A DNA stretch of 64,000 bases, taken from assembly GCF_002080435.1 (NCBI RefSeq), contig NZ_CP020539.1, forward strand, positions 620,001 to 684,000, read 5' to 3'. Shown here one piece after another: positions 40,336-50,873 of the stretch (position 1 is the first letter of the stretch; the number at the start of each line of letters is the position of its first letter). A program made the translations under genes and the position numbers. The stretch is from Sphingobium herbicidovorans (GTDB lineage Bacteria; Pseudomonadota; Alphaproteobacteria; Sphingomonadales; Sphingomonadaceae). The notes under the pieces were generated by a model. That model was given only the letters and a program-made list of their open reading frames with translations, was not told where the DNA came from and ran no database searches.

Positions 40336-41109
40336 CTAGCCGAGCAGGTGCTGACCGCCATCGACCGGAATGATCGTGCCGGTGATATGGCGGCCGGCAT
40401 CGCTCACCAGAAAGGCGGCGAGCCCTCCGACATCCTCGATGGTCACGAGCTGGTGCTGCGGGACCGTCGCCGCGGCCCGTTCGAGCAGCTCGTCGAAGCG
40501 GTCGATGCCGCTGGCAGCGCGGGTCGCGATCGGGCCTGGCGAGATCGCATGGGCGCGAATGCCCTTGGGGCCAAGCTCAGCCGCGACATAGCGGGTCGCG
40601 CTTTCGAGGGCCGCTTTGACCGGCCCCATCAGGTTGTAGTGCTCGACCACCCGCTCCGACCCGTAGAAGGTGACGCACAGCAGGCAGCCGCCATCCGACA
40701 TCAGCGGCTCGGCGAGACGCGCCATGCGCAGGAAGCTGTGGCACGAGACGTCCATCGCCAGCGCGAGGCCTTCGGCCGAGCTGTCGACGACGCGGCCGTG
40801 CAAATCCTCCTTCGGCGCGAAAGCGATCGAGTGAAGCAGGAAATCGAGGCCGCCCCATTCGGACTTCACCCGCTCGAACAGGGCCTCCAGTTCGCCCGGC
40901 ACCCGGACATCGCACGCGGCGAGCCATTCGACTCCCAGGGTCTCCGCGACGGGCGCCACGAACGGCTCGGCCTTTCCGTTGAGATAGGTCGCCGCCAGTC
41001 TCGCGCCACAGTCGTGAAAGGCCTGGGCGCAACCCGCCGCGATGCTATGCGCGTTGGCGATACCGATCACCAGGCCGCGCTTGCCAGTAAGATCGACGAG
41101 AGGTTTCAT
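40336..41109 (-). CDS. fabI: Enoyl-[acyl-carrier-protein] reductase FabI
   Basis: 257 aa. NADH-binding [35 protein letters not shown], and the catalytic Tyr-x6-Lys in [15 protein letters not shown] match FabI. It reduces enoyl-ACP in the last step of fatty-acid elongation. It is the last gene of the phaC/maoC-pta/ackA transcript, and its start overlaps the ackA stop (ATGA). It is a second copy beyond the housekeeping gene, possibly for membrane changes under stress. Confidence 0.92.
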   Translation of the reverse strand: MKPLVDLTGKRGLVIGIANAHSIAAGCAQAFHDCGARLAATYLNGKAEPFVAPVAETLGVEWLAACDVRVPGELEALFERVKSEWGGLDFLLHSIAFAPKEDLHGRVVDSSAEGLALAMDVSCHSFLRMARLAEPLMSDGGCLLCVTFYGSERVVEHYNLMGPVKAALESATRYVAAELGPKGIRAHAISPGPIATRAASGIDRFDELLERAAATVPQHQLVTIEDVGGLAAFLVSDAGRHITGTIIPVDGGQHLLG

Positions 41110-42295
41110 GCTTTCGGCTCCTCACGCAGCAGATCGGCGGTGTGGATGGCGATCATCCTTTCCTCATCGGTCGGGATGACGCGGACGGCGACACGGCTGG
41201 ACGGCGCGCTGATGACTGCATCTCCTCGGAGGTTCGCGTCCGCGTCGAGGTCCACGCCGAGCCAGCCGAGCCGACCGGCGACGCGGGCGCGAATTTCAGG
41301 CGAATTCTCGCCGATCCCGGCAGTGAACACGAATGTGTCGAGACCCCCGAGCGAGGACGCGAGAGCGCCGGCCTGGCGCGCGATCTGCCAGACGAAGAGC
41401 TCGATCGCTTCCCCAGCGGCGGGCGTTTCGCTGCCGAGAAGCGCGCGCATGTCGCTGGAGACGCCGGACACGCCCAAAAGGCCGGACTCACTGTAGAGGA
41501 GATGCTCGACTTCACGCGCCGTCATGCCCCTCTGCTGGAAAAGATAGAGCACCGCGCCCGGGTCGAGCGCGCCGCAGCGCGTACCCATCACCAGCCCGTC
41601 GAGCGCGGTGAACCCCATCGTCGTGTCGATGCTGCGCCCCCGGCCATCGCGCAAAGGCTGGCCCCGTTGCCGAGATGCGCGGCGATCGTGCGGCCACCGC
41701 CTGTATCGGGATCGATCGAACGCAGCTGCCGCGCGATATATTCGTAGGAGATGCCGTGAAAACCGTAGCGCCGCATGCCCTCTTCGCCAAGCGCGCGCGG
41801 CAGCGCGAGGCGCGTCGCGATCGGGGGCTGGCCATGATGGAAGCCGGTGTCGAAGCAGGCGACTTGCAGCACAGCGGGGCGCAGCCTGGAGACGGCGCGG
41901 ACCGCGGCGAGATTATGGGGCTGATGCAATGGCGCCAGTGGGCAAAGCGCCTCGAGCGCGGCGAGGAGTGGCGCGTCGACCCGCGCCGGCGCTGAATAGT
42001 CGGTGCCGCCATGAACGATCCGATGGCCGACCGCGATCAGATCGTCGCCGACCGAGGCTTCGATCTCCCGCAGCAAATCCTCGAGCAGCGTCTCGTGCGT
42101 GATCGTGCCGTCTTTCGTCCAGCGCCGCTCGGCAAGGACATCCCCCTTCGCATCGCGCGCGATCAGGTGCGGCTCAAGGCCGATATTCTCGATCTTGCCG
42201 CTCGCCAGCAAAGAGGGCTCATCAGTGCCCGGCTCGGCGTAGAGCGCGAACTTAAGGCTCGACGAACCGGCGTTGAGGCACAGGATTTCAGCCAT
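41106..42295 (-). pseudogene. ackA: Acetate kinase, interrupted by a one-base frameshift
   Basis: From the ATG at 42295 (MAEILCLNAGSSSLKFALY) the frame matches acetate kinase through [15 protein letters not shown]. It then runs out of frame, and the family sequence resumes in the next frame as [20 protein letters not shown], continuing to the end ([15 protein letters not shown]). The break is at a run of five C (41637-41641 on the plus strand); one more base there restores a normal roughly 396-aa protein. It is either a true inactivation or a homopolymer error. The enzyme would make ATP from acetyl phosphate supplied by the Pta fusion upstream. Confidence 0.85.
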
Positions 42296-43715
42296 CGCGG
42301 CGCTGTCCCGCAACGCCGGGAGCCGCCTTGGTCGCAGCCCGCGCCAGCAGCACCGCGAGCGCGCAGGAGGCGAGGCGCGTGCGCACGCTGTCTGCCCGGC
42401 TGGTGAGGATGATCGGAGCGCGCGCGCCGAGCACCACGCCTGCGGCATCGGCGCCGCCCAGGAAGGTCAGCTGCTTTGCGAGCATGTTGCCGGCCTCCAG
42501 ATCGGGCACCAGCAGGATGTCCGCCTGGCCGGCGACCGGCGAGACGATACTTTTCTCGCGCACGGCCGCCTCGCTGATCGCATTATCGAGGGCGAGCGGG
42601 CCATCGAGCAGCGCGCCTTCGATCTGGCCCCGGTCCGCCATCTTGCAGAGCGCCGCGGCATCCAATGTGGTGCGCATTTTCGGATTGACCGTTTCGACGG
42701 CGGCGAGGATCGCGACCCTGGGCTGTTCGATCCCGATCACATGGGCAAGGTCGATCGCGTTGCGCGCGATGTCGGCCTTGTCCTCAAGCGTCGGCTCGAT
42801 GTTGATCGCGGCGTCGGTGATGATGAGCGGGCGCGGATAGCCGGGCACGTCCATCACATAGGCGTGGCTGATCCTGCGTTCGGTCCGAAGGCCCGTGTCG
42901 GACGATACGACCGCGCCCATGAGCTCGTCAGTATGAAGCGAGCCCTTCATCAGCAGCGCGGCTTCGCCGGCCCGCACGCGCGCGACGGCTTCGGCGGCGG
43001 CGGCGTGGCTGTGCGGGACGTCGATCACCCGGAAGGCCGCAATATCGACACCGGCGTCCTTCGCCGCATTCGTCATACGCGCCGCAGGGCCGATGAGAAT
43101 CGGAACGACGATGCCGGCGTCGGCGGCCTCAGCCACTGCGCGCATGGCGTCGGCGCTGCACGGATGGACCACGGCCGTGACGCACGCAGATCCGTCCTTG
43201 GCGCGCGCCATCAACTGGCGGAAGCGGTCGTGGCTGGCGATCCGCACGTCGGGAAGCGGCATGCGGGGCCGGCTGACTTTCTCGGTGGGCGCCTTGACCT
43301 CGGCCTGGCCGCTGATGACGGTCTCGCCCTTCTGGTTCACACAGGTGCAGTCGAGAACGATGACATGATGCTCGGCGCGCTTCTGCGCGACGGTGACGCA
43401 GGCCGTGATGGTGTCGCCGACGCCCACCGGGCGGGTGAAGCGAAGCGATTGGCCGAGATAGATCGCACCGGGCCCTGGCAGCTCGGTTCCCAGGATCGCC
43501 GAGATGAGCCCCGCGCCCCACATGCCATGAGCGATGACCCTGTGGAACATGTCCGTTTCGGCATAGACAGGGTCGAGATGCGCCGGATTCACGTCGCCTG
43601 ACACCGCCGCGAAGAGCTGGATGTCGTCGGCGGTCAGCGTGCGGGTGAGGCTGGCCGTATCGCCGACGGCGATCTCGTCGAACGTGCGGTTCTCGATGAG
43701 GTTGGCGGCGGCCAT
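42288..43715 (-). CDS. MaoC-like hydratase fused to phosphate acetyl/butyryltransferase
   Basis: 475 aa. Residues 1-150 are a MaoC/R-specific enoyl-CoA hydratase hot-dog domain (AVSGDVNPAHLDPVYAETDM, FHRVIAHGMWGAGLISAILG). From about 165 on is a phosphotransacetylase/phosphotransbutyrylase domain (VHPCSADAMRAVAEAADAGI, LLMKGSLHTDELMGAVVSSD, VGIEQPRVAILAAVETVNPK with an Ile start, and LDGPLALDNAIS). The fusion could supply R-3-hydroxyacyl-CoA for PHA and acetyl phosphate for acetate kinase. It lies 3 nt after phaC and overlaps ackA. Confidence 0.9.
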   Translation of the reverse strand: MAAANLIENRTFDEIAVGDTASLTRTLTADDIQLFAAVSGDVNPAHLDPVYAETDMFHRVIAHGMWGAGLISAILGTELPGPGAIYLGQSLRFTRPVGVGDTITACVTVAQKRAEHHVIVLDCTCVNQKGETVISGQAEVKAPTEKVSRPRMPLPDVRIASHDRFRQLMARAKDGSACVTAVVHPCSADAMRAVAEAADAGIVVPILIGPAARMTNAAKDAGVDIAAFRVIDVPHSHAAAAEAVARVRAGEAALLMKGSLHTDELMGAVVSSDTGLRTERRISHAYVMDVPGYPRPLIITDAAINIEPTLEDKADIARNAIDLAHVIGIEQPRVAILAAVETVNPKMRTTLDAAALCKMADRGQIEGALLDGPLALDNAISEAAVREKSIVSPVAGQADILLVPDLEAGNMLAKQLTFLGGADAAGVVLGARAPIILTSRADSVRTRLASCALAVLLARAATKAAPGVAGQRRDG

Positions 43716-43718
43716 GGC

Positions 43719-45587
43719 TCAGCGCTCCAGCACGTAGCGCCCGGGGGCATCACCGAGCGGCGGATAGTTCCGTTCGGGCGCGCCCATCGCCGGTGGGGCC
43801 GCCGCCTCGCCCGAGTGCGATCCAAGCCATGAACTCCATTCCGGCCACCACGACCCTTCGCGCACCTCGGCCCGCTCCAGCCAGGCATCGGGACCTGGCG
43901 CCGGGCCATCCTGCATCCGTGTCGCGATGCGATAATGGCGATGAGGATGCCCGGGCTCGGAGACGATCCCGGCATTGTGGCCACCGCTCGTCAGCACGAA
44001 GCGGATCTCCGCGCCCGTCAGCATGTGGAGCTTGTGGGTCGAGCGCCACGGCGCGACATGGTCGGTTTCCGTGCCCACCATGAAGATCGGCATGCGCAGC
44101 CCCGAGAGCGAGACCGGGTGGCCGCCGGCCTCGTAGCGCCCTTCGGACAGGTCATTGTCGAGGAACAGGCGCCGAAGATATTGCGCGTGCATGGCATAGG
44201 GCATGCGGGTGCCGTCGGCGTTCCATGCCATGAGGTCGGTCATCGGCTCGCGCTCGCCCATGAGATAGGTCGAGAGGATGCGCGACCAGAGCAGATCGTT
44301 GGACCGCAGCATCTGGAAGGCGCCGCCCATATGGCTGCTGTCGAGAAAGCCGCGCGCCCACATCATCGCATCGATCAGGTTGATCTCCGCCTCGTCGATG
44401 AACAGACCAAGTTCGCCCGGCTCGCTGAACTCGGTCTGGGCGGCGAACAGCGTGACGCTCGCCAGACGCTCATCTTCATCGCGCGCCATCGCGGCCGCGG
44501 TGATGGCGAGCAGCGTGCCGCCGATACAATAGCCGGCCGCGTGGATCTTCTCGGTGCCGGTAATCGCCTGGATGACATCAACGGCGGCCATCGGCCCAAG
44601 CAGGCGATAATCCTCCATGTCGAGATCGCGGTCGGCGCTGTCGGGATTGTGCCAGGAGATGCAGAACACGGTGTAGCCCTGCCCTACCAGCCAGCGGATG
44701 AGCGAATTTTCCGGCGACAGGTCGAGGATGTAATATTTCATGATCCATGCCGGCACGATCAATATCGGCTCCGGACGCACCGTCTCGGTTGCGGGCGCAT
44801 ATTGGATCAGTTCCATGACCCTGTTGCGAAACACGACCTTGCCAGCCGTGGCTGCGACCTTCTCGCCGACCCGATAGGCCTCCGTGCCCGCTGCGGGCTC
44901 CCCGCGTACCAGGCGTTCCAGGTCGTCGCAAAAAAATCGCGCACCCTCGACAAGGCATTGTCCTCCGGTTTCGAGGATGCGCTGCTGGAGCACGGGGTTG
45001 GTCGGGATGAAATTGGTCGGGGACACCATGTCGAGCATCTGGCGGGTCGCGAACTCGACGATCGCTTCGTGGTGCCCGGTGACGCCGCTCACGCCGGTCG
45101 TCGCGGCATGCCACCATTGCTGCTGGAGCAGGAAGGCCTGCTCGATCAGGTCGAACGGATGGCGCTTCCAGGCTGCGTCGGCGAAGCGCCGATCCTGGGG
45201 CAGCGGATCGATCGCCGGCTCGGGATCGCTGCCGGATGCGCTGCGCATGGCATAGTCGGCGAGCCGCATCAGCTTGCGCCCGCCCTTGGCGGCGAGCTGC
45301 AGCTGCCTGCCTGGCGAGCAGAGAATGTGCGTCCACCAGTCGGAAAAAGACTGCGCCAAAGTGGCGGGCGACTGGCCTGAAGTCAGCTGCGCGATGGCGG
45401 CGAAGCTCGACCGATCCAGCGTCGTGGCCAGACCGTCCAACGGGTCAGGGATATTGCTTCGACTCTGCACATTTTCGCTCCTGCTGCGGTGCAACAAGCC
45501 CTGAAGCGCAGGAAGCCTCTGCGCACTCCGTAGTCCTACGGAGGGATTGCCTCGCATATGCCAGCCCCAGAAGTCAGAGCTCAGCAC
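43719..45587 (-). CDS. phaC: Poly(3-hydroxyalkanoate) synthase, PhaC-like
   Basis: 622 aa (an internal ATG at residue 11 is possible). The synthase box is IHAAGYCIGGTLLAI with the nucleophile Cys. The catalytic Asp (VGTETDHVAPW) and His (LTSGGHNAGIVSEPGHPHRH) are present. The N-terminal region (FSDWWTHILCSPGRQLQLAA) is of the PhaC_N type. It polymerises 3-hydroxyacyl-CoA into storage polyester. It is the first gene of the phaC-maoC/pta-ackA-fabI operon. Confidence 0.9.
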   Translation of the reverse strand: MLSSDFWGWHMRGNPSVGLRSAQRLPALQGLLHRSRSENVQSRSNIPDPLDGLATTLDRSSFAAIAQLTSGQSPATLAQSFSDWWTHILCSPGRQLQLAAKGGRKLMRLADYAMRSASGSDPEPAIDPLPQDRRFADAAWKRHPFDLIEQAFLLQQQWWHAATTGVSGVTGHHEAIVEFATRQMLDMVSPTNFIPTNPVLQQRILETGGQCLVEGARFFCDDLERLVRGEPAAGTEAYRVGEKVAATAGKVVFRNRVMELIQYAPATETVRPEPILIVPAWIMKYYILDLSPENSLIRWLVGQGYTVFCISWHNPDSADRDLDMEDYRLLGPMAAVDVIQAITGTEKIHAAGYCIGGTLLAITAAAMARDEDERLASVTLFAAQTEFSEPGELGLFIDEAEINLIDAMMWARGFLDSSHMGGAFQMLRSNDLLWSRILSTYLMGEREPMTDLMAWNADGTRMPYAMHAQYLRRLFLDNDLSEGRYEAGGHPVSLSGLRMPIFMVGTETDHVAPWRSTHKLHMLTGAEIRFVLTSGGHNAGIVSEPGHPHRHYRIATRMQDGPAPGPDAWLERAEVREGSWWPEWSSWLGSHSGEAAAPPAMGAPERNYPPLGDAPGRYVLER

Positions 45588-45628
45588 GACATTGCTGTAT
45601 GAAAAGCGGCCAAATACGATCAGGAGGC

Positions 45629-45850
45629 TCAGTGCGGTCGCACGGGCGAGCCAGCTATCCCGCCGAACCAGTCCCGCAATACCGGCGAAAGGGTCTGCGG
45701 GTTGCCGCCGATATGGCGAAGATCCTCCGCCAGCAGTGGCGGGCGGACTGCGAGGAAATATATCGCGAGGCCCGTCGTGAGAATGCCAAGTGCGATCAGC
45801 ACCCCGGCCGCCAGAGCGGGTCTGGTCCGAGAGGCGGCCGGCGCTAACAT
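45629..45850 (-). CDS. Small single-pass membrane protein behind cueR
   Basis: 73 aa from the ATG at 45850. One hydrophobic helix (ALAAGVLIALGILTTGLAIY) precedes a short, probably periplasmic tail. The start lies inside the end of the cueR-type gene (7-nt overlap), so it is translated from the same transcript as the copper ATPase and its regulator. I do not recognise a family. Confidence 0.55.
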   Translation of the reverse strand: MLAPAASRTRPALAAGVLIALGILTTGLAIYFLAVRPPLLAEDLRHIGGNPQTLSPVLRDWFGGIAGSPVRPH

Positions 45851-46242
45851 TTTCTGTCGAGACTCAGTTCGGCGATGATGGGACAATCTGGCCGCTCGTC
45901 GCCATGACAGCGCTCGGCGAGATCGACGAGGGTCTCGCGCAGGGTCGTCAGCGCTTCGGCCTTGCGCTGCAATTCCTCCGCCCGCGCCAACGCGACCCGC
46001 TTTACATCGGCGCTGCTGCGGCCCGTGTCGGCCCACAGGCCGAGCAGGGTCCGGATCTCCTCGATCGGAAAACCGAGATCGCGGGCATTGGCGATGAACC
46101 GCAGGCGATGGAGGTCACTCTCGCCATAGTCGCGATAACCCGCTCCCCGGCGCGGCGGCGCCGGGATGAGGCCGATCTTCTCATAATGGCGGATCATCCG
46201 CTCCGAGACCCCGCTTTGCTTCGACGCCTCCCCGATGTTCAC
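45844..46242 (-). CDS. cueR: CueR-type Cu(I)-responsive MerR-family regulator
   Basis: 132 aa. The MerR N-terminal winged helix is [20 protein letters not shown] and [20 protein letters not shown]. The C-terminal metal loop [12 protein letters not shown] has two Cys separated by seven residues, the CueR spacing for linear Cu(I)/Ag(I) coordination. It would activate the copper ATPase promoter. It overlaps the ATPase stop (ATGA), an operon in which the regulator follows its target. Confidence 0.9.
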   Translation of the reverse strand: MNIGEASKQSGVSERMIRHYEKIGLIPAPPRRGAGYRDYGESDLHRLRFIANARDLGFPIEEIRTLLGLWADTGRSSADVKRVALARAEELQRKAEALTTLRETLVDLAERCHGDERPDCPIIAELSLDRKC

Positions 46243-48596
46243 AGCGCTTTCCGGTTGAGGCGCAGCGCGTTGGTGACCACGCTGACCGAGGAGAGCGCCA
46301 TGGCGGCGGCCGCGATGATCGGCGAGAGCAGGATGCCGAACAGCGGATAGAGCGCGCCCGCCGCCACCGGCACCCCGGCGACATTGTAGATGAAGGCGAA
46401 GACCAGGTTCTGGCGAATGTTGGACATGGTCGCCTGGCTCAGCCGCCGTGCCCGCACGATGCCCATGAGATCGCCCTTGAGCAGCGTCACGCCCGCGCTC
46501 TCGATCGCGACGTCGGTGCCCGAGCCCATGGCAATACCGACATCGGCGGCAGCCAGTGCGGGGGCGTCGTTGACCCCGTCGCCGGCCATCGCCACCACGC
46601 GCCCCTCGCTTTTCAACCGCGCGACGACGGCACTCTTCTGGTCGGGCAGTACCTCGGCTTCGACATCGTCAATGCCGAGCCGCCTTGCCACCGCCTCTGC
46701 TGTGGTGCGGTTGTCGCCGGTCAACATCACCACGCGAATGCCTTCGGCCTTGAGTGCGGCCAGGGCCTCCGGCGTCGTCTGCTTCACGGGATCGGCGATT
46801 GCAAAGGCGCCGCCGACGGTGCCGTCGACGCCGATGAAGATCGCGGTGGCGCCATCCCGGCGCAGGGCGTCGGCCTGCTCCGCCAGCGCGTCGGTTGCTA
46901 TGCCCTCTTCCGAGAGGAACCGCGCATTACCGAGCACGATCCGGCGGCCGTCGACGGTGCCGAGCGCGCCGCGTCCGGTGGGGGAATCGAAGTCGGTGAC
47001 GTCGCTCGTGGGGATGCCGCGATCCTTGGCGGCCTCGACGATCGCCAGCGCGAGCGGATGCTCGGAGGCCCGCTCGACCGAGGCGGCAAGCCGCAGCAGT
47101 TCGGCTTCGTCGAAGCCGGGCGCCGGCACGATCTGGGTGACGGCAGGCCGGCCTTCGGTCAGCGTGCCGGTCTTGTCGACGACGAGCGTGTCGACTTTTT
47201 CCATATGCTCGAGCGCTTCGGCATTCTTGATGAGGACGCCGAGCCCGGCGCCGCGGCCAACCCCGACCATGATCGACATCGGCGTGGCGAGACCCAGTGC
47301 GCAGGGACAGGCGATGATCAGCACGGCGACCGCCGCAACCAGCCCGTAGGCGAAGCGCGGCTCGGGGCCCCAGATGCCCCAGGCGATGAACGCGACCACC
47401 GCGACCGCGATGACCACGGGCACGAACCAGCCCGACACCTGATCGGCCATGCGCTGGATCGGCGCGCGCGAGCGCTGCGCCTCGGCGACCATCTGGACGA
47501 TGCGCGCCAGCATGGTGTCCCGGCCAACCTTGTCGGCGACGATAACGAGCGCGCCGGTCTGGTTGAGCGTGCCGCCGATCACCGTGTCGGCCTTGGCCTT
47601 GGTGACGGGCATGGACTCACCGGTGACCATCGACTCGTCGAGCGAGGAACGGCCGTCCTCGACCACGCCATCGACCGGCACCTTCTCGCCGGGACGCACA
47701 CGCAGGCGGTCGCCGACCGCAACGAGATCGAGGCTGATTTCCTCTTCACTGCCATCGGAACCGATCCGGCGCGCGGTCTTTGGCGCAAGGTTAAGCAGCG
47801 CCTTGATCGCGCCCGAGGTCCGCTCGCGCGCGCGCAGTTCGAGCATCTGGCCGAGCAGCACGAGGACAGTGATCACCGCGGCCGCCTCGAAATAGACGGC
47901 AACCATGCCGTCCTCTCCGCGGAAGGCGGGCGGGAACAGCTGGGGCGCGAGCGTCGCGACGACGCTGTAGATCCAGGCGACCCCGGTCCCCATCGCGATC
48001 AGGGTGAACATGTTGAGGTTGCGGGTCTTGAGCGAGGCCCAGCCACGCTCGAAGAAGGGCCAGCCCGCCCAGAGCACGACGGGTGTCGCCAGCACGAACT
48101 GGATCCATACCGAGATCGACATCGGCACGAGGCGATGGATCGCGGGAAAGAGATGCGCGCCCATCTCGAGGATCAGCACCGGGAGGGCCAGCATCAGGCC
48201 GACCCGGAAGCGCCGTGTGAAATCGACCAGCTCATGGCTGGGGCCGCTGTCGGCAGTCACGGTCGCGGGCTCGAGCGCCATGCCGCAGATCGGACAGGAC
48301 CCGGGATGGTCCTGCCGAATCTCGGGATGCATAGGGCAGGTCCAGATCGTGCCTTCTGGCACCGCGACTGGCGGTGCCGGCGGGCCGAGATAGCGCTCGG
48401 GATCGGCGATGAATTTTGCCCGGCAGCCCGCGCTGCAGAAATGATAGCTTTCACCGCCATGCTCGGCATGGTGCGCAGTGATCGCAGGATCGACGGTCAT
48501 GCCGCAGACCGGGTCCTTGACGCCAGCCGCTGGTTTCGCAGCGCCGTGGCTGCCGCAGCAACCGCCGCCATGCGCCGCTCCATGTGTCTCGTTCAT
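46239..48596 (-). CDS. copA: Cu(I)/Ag(I)-exporting P-type ATPase
   Basis: 785 aa from the ATG at 48596. In place of CxxC HMA domains, the N-terminus has Cys/His clusters: [10 protein letters not shown], a YHS-like [12 protein letters not shown] with [12 protein letters not shown], and a heavy-metal-binding [21 protein letters not shown]. The membrane metal site is [11 protein letters not shown] (CPC). The P-type core has [29 protein letters not shown] and the HP motif SEHPLALAI. It exports monovalent copper from the cytoplasm and is coupled to the cueR-type gene. Confidence 0.95.
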   Translation of the reverse strand: MNETHGAAHGGGCCGSHGAAKPAAGVKDPVCGMTVDPAITAHHAEHGGESYHFCSAGCRAKFIADPERYLGPPAPPVAVPEGTIWTCPMHPEIRQDHPGSCPICGMALEPATVTADSGPSHELVDFTRRFRVGLMLALPVLILEMGAHLFPAIHRLVPMSISVWIQFVLATPVVLWAGWPFFERGWASLKTRNLNMFTLIAMGTGVAWIYSVVATLAPQLFPPAFRGEDGMVAVYFEAAAVITVLVLLGQMLELRARERTSGAIKALLNLAPKTARRIGSDGSEEEISLDLVAVGDRLRVRPGEKVPVDGVVEDGRSSLDESMVTGESMPVTKAKADTVIGGTLNQTGALVIVADKVGRDTMLARIVQMVAEAQRSRAPIQRMADQVSGWFVPVVIAVAVVAFIAWGIWGPEPRFAYGLVAAVAVLIIACPCALGLATPMSIMVGVGRGAGLGVLIKNAEALEHMEKVDTLVVDKTGTLTEGRPAVTQIVPAPGFDEAELLRLAASVERASEHPLALAIVEAAKDRGIPTSDVTDFDSPTGRGALGTVDGRRIVLGNARFLSEEGIATDALAEQADALRRDGATAIFIGVDGTVGGAFAIADPVKQTTPEALAALKAEGIRVVMLTGDNRTTAEAVARRLGIDDVEAEVLPDQKSAVVARLKSEGRVVAMAGDGVNDAPALAAADVGIAMGSGTDVAIESAGVTLLKGDLMGIVRARRLSQATMSNIRQNLVFAFIYNVAGVPVAAGALYPLFGILLSPIIAAAAMALSSVSVVTNALRLNRKAL

Positions 48597-48703
48597 CGCC
48601 TTGCTCCTTTCGACGCCTGACGATCTAGGGTCTGACACCGTGTCAGGGTCAATACGTAATCGCCTAAGCGGACAAATCGGCGGGCCCGTTCGCCTGGCCG
48701 CCA

Positions 48704-49378
48704 TCAGCCAAGGTCATTGGCAACCGTAAGGCCGTGGTCCTGCGCCGGTCGATGCGCCGTAAACAAGTCGATCGCGCCGGTGATGGTCAAAAGCCGAAAC
48801 GTCTCGGCCACATGCCTGAAGCCGGCCGCCGCGATCAGGCCGGGGAGCACGCCGTCGGCATTGGGCCGGGTATCATCGATGCCATCGAGCCGCTGCACGG
48901 TCAGGCGGAAGGCAAGCCGCATGAAACCCTGCTGGCGGCCATAATCGGCGATCACCAGGCGCCCACCCGGGCGCAGCATGGCGAACATGGCGCGCAGGGT
49001 TGCCGCCTTCTCCCTGACCGGCATCTGATGCAGCACGAGACTCGACACGACAGCGTCGGCGGTACCCGGGGCCACGTCCCTGGCAAATCCCTGACGCCAG
49101 TCGATATCGGCCCGCCGCACAGCGGCCTTGTGCCGCGCGATGTCGAGCGCCTCGGCATCGGGATCGAGACCGATCACCTGCGTCCTGGGCTCGGCTTGCT
49201 TGAGCATCAGCGCGAAGCTGCCGGTGCCACAGCCGACGTCGACGACCGTCTCACCGGCTTTGGGCGCCAGGGCGGCGAGCATGGCGGCACGCCACCGCTT
49301 CTCCCGCGTCCACAGGCGGATCGCGCGATCATAGTCTTTCGTCGATCCGGTCCCGAGCGGCGGGGTGTAGGATTGCAT
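48704..49378 (-). CDS. SAM-dependent class I methyltransferase
   Basis: 224 aa with the SAM-binding loop [20 protein letters not shown], the acidic strand end [12 protein letters not shown] and [17 protein letters not shown], as in UbiE/small-molecule methyltransferases. The substrate is unknown. It lies between the copD gene and the copper ATPase, on the same strand. Such methyltransferases are frequent passengers of metal islands. Confidence 0.82.
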   Translation of the reverse strand: MQSYTPPLGTGSTKDYDRAIRLWTREKRWRAAMLAALAPKAGETVVDVGCGTGSFALMLKQAEPRTQVIGLDPDAEALDIARHKAAVRRADIDWRQGFARDVAPGTADAVVSSLVLHQMPVREKAATLRAMFAMLRPGGRLVIADYGRQQGFMRLAFRLTVQRLDGIDDTRPNADGVLPGLIAAAGFRHVAETFRLLTITGAIDLFTAHRPAQDHGLTVANDLG

Positions 49379-49414
49379 TGGCTTCTCCCAACGCGAGGCG
49401 TCCGAAACGATAAG

Positions 49415-50359
49415 CTACATCGACATGGGCGGCGATAGTGTCCCCAGCCAGGCGACGAGCCCGAGAATGACGATCGCAAGACCGCCTTCGACGACGAGGC
49501 TCGCGCGCAGCAGCGCCTGCGCCCGTGGCGCGTCCTCTTCCTCGATCGCCTGCGCAAGTGCCGGGGTCAGGCGATAACGGTTGAGCGCGGCCAGGCCCAG
49601 CATGCCGGCGAACAGCAGCAGCTTGGCGATGAGCAGCAGGCCGTAGGTCGACTGCCCGAGCGAGGCGATGTTGCCCGGACCGACGAGGAACCAGCCGTTC
49701 ACCGTCCCGGTCAGGATCAGCAGGGCGACGATGATCGTGCCGACGAGGGAGAAGCCCCGCAACGCTTCCTCGGCGAGCGTGACCCGGTCCATGTCTTGAG
49801 CGGCGAGATCGTCGGTTGCGAGCCTGGGAAGTACCAGCGCGAGGAATGCGGCAAGCGCGCCGACCCAGGCGCCGGCGGCGAGCAGATGGATGAGATCGGC
49901 CCCCAGTTGCAGCCAGCCCGCCTCGCCTTCGCCAGCCGCGCCATGCCCACTCCAGGCGAGGGTCGCGAGTGCGACCGCGCCTGCCAGAGTGGAGGCGATG
50001 AAGGCAGGACGGGATTGCCGGCGATAGAAGGGGATGGAGAGCAGAAGAACGAGGAGCGCGACGAGGCGCGCCTTCAGCGCCGTTCCCATGGACGTGCCGT
50101 TGAACAGCTCTGCGACCATGGAAAGATCAGGCTGGGTGAGCGGCAGCCCGGTCATGGCCGCTGCCTGCAACGCGAACCCCAGCGCCGACAGCAGGAGGGC
50201 GAGACAGGCGAGACCGGCCACCATTGCTACCATCGGCAGATGCCGCTGTACCATCCGGCCGCCGCCGGGCGCATAGAGCGCGAACAGCGGCAGGCCGAAC
50301 AACAGGCCGAGATCGACGTAGAGCGCCCAGCGGACGGCGACGAGTGCCACGTCGTTCAT
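49415..50359 (-). CDS. copD: CopD-type copper resistance membrane protein
   Basis: 314 aa with about eight hydrophobic helices. Helix LGADLIHLLAAGAWVGALAA has the conserved His-Trp pattern (HLLAAGAWVG) of CopD/YcnJ-like copper importers, and LLIAKLLLFAGMLGLAALNR near the C-terminus is also typical. It would move copper across the inner membrane together with CopC. It starts 4 nt after the copC stop, so the two form an operon. Confidence 0.9.
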   Translation of the reverse strand: MNDVALVAVRWALYVDLGLLFGLPLFALYAPGGGRMVQRHLPMVAMVAGLACLALLLSALGFALQAAAMTGLPLTQPDLSMVAELFNGTSMGTALKARLVALLVLLLSIPFYRRQSRPAFIASTLAGAVALATLAWSGHGAAGEGEAGWLQLGADLIHLLAAGAWVGALAAFLALVLPRLATDDLAAQDMDRVTLAEEALRGFSLVGTIIVALLILTGTVNGWFLVGPGNIASLGQSTYGLLLIAKLLLFAGMLGLAALNRYRLTPALAQAIEEEDAPRAQALLRASLVVEGGLAIVILGLVAWLGTLSPPMSM

Positions 50360-50363
50360 GGCG

Positions 50364-50741
50364 TCACTTGACGGTAAAGGCGAGATTGCCCTGGATGCGG
50401 TGCGTGTCGGTCGAGACGACGTGCCAGGCGACCTGATAGCTGCCCGCCATGAGCGGCTTGGCGAGCGTCAGCACGAGCGTCTTGTCGCCTTCGACGGACG
50501 TCTTGAAGCCGGTTACCGCCATGCGGTGGTTGGGCATGCCGGGCATGCCGGTCATCACGATCTCGGCGCCCGACAGCTTCGGCATCAGACCTTCACTGAA
50601 GGTGAGCGTTATACGCGACGGCGCCGGGACGCTGGCGTTGGCGGCGGGCGTCGAGGACACGAGCTTGGGATGGGCGTAGGCCGGAGCCGAAACACTCAGG
50701 CCGACGGCGGCGATGGCTGCGAGCGGCGAAAAGAAGCGCAT
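50364..50741 (-). CDS. copC: CopC periplasmic copper-binding protein
   Basis: 125 aa. A signal peptide ends SAPAYA, giving a mature N-terminus HPKLVSSTPAANAS. The N-terminal His plus the STDTHRIQG segment (Asp and His) form the Cu(II) site of CopC. The Met-rich turn MTGMPGMPNHRM may bind Cu(I). It delivers copper to CopD. The gene has its own ECF-like promoter just upstream. Confidence 0.93.
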   Translation of the reverse strand: MRFFSPLAAIAAVGLSVSAPAYAHPKLVSSTPAANASVPAPSRITLTFSEGLMPKLSGAEIVMTGMPGMPNHRMAVTGFKTSVEGDKTLVLTLAKPLMAGSYQVAWHVVSTDTHRIQGNLAFTVK

Positions 50742-50771
50742 TTGGACATTCTCCTGTCAGTGACATGAGAG

Positions 50772-50798
50772 AATACGCAGCCGCGACCTGCACCCCTC
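50772..50798 (-). promoter_or_regulatory. Putative ECF promoter of copCD
   Basis: Read on the minus strand: GAGGGG, then 12 nt, then CTGCGTATT, 31 nt before the copC ATG. The same two blocks at the same distance stand before the sigma-factor operon (50823) and before the multicopper oxidase gene (52145). Confidence 0.6.
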
Positions 50799-50822
50799 GC
50801 AATTTTCTTTTTGTTCCCGGAC

Positions 50823-50849
50823 AAGGGTTGCCGGACCATCCTGCGTATT
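50823..50849 (+). promoter_or_regulatory. Putative ECF promoter of the cnrYXH-like operon
   Basis: AAGGGT, then 12 nt, then CTGCGTATT, 24 nt before the cnrY-like ATG. It is back to back with the copC promoter in a 132-bp intergenic region. It fits positive autoregulation by the sigma factor encoded in the operon. Confidence 0.6.
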
Positions 50850-50873
50850 GAGAAGTGAAGACGGAGAAACATC

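Noticed and set aside
42273..45380. Long plus-strand frames (42273-43601, 43935-45380)
   Set aside because: Shadows of the MaoC-Pta and phaC genes; no ribosome-binding sites or domains.
47058..48620. 520-aa open frame on the plus strand
   Set aside because: Antisense shadow of the copper P-type ATPase; composition rich in Asp, Arg and His, as such shadows are.
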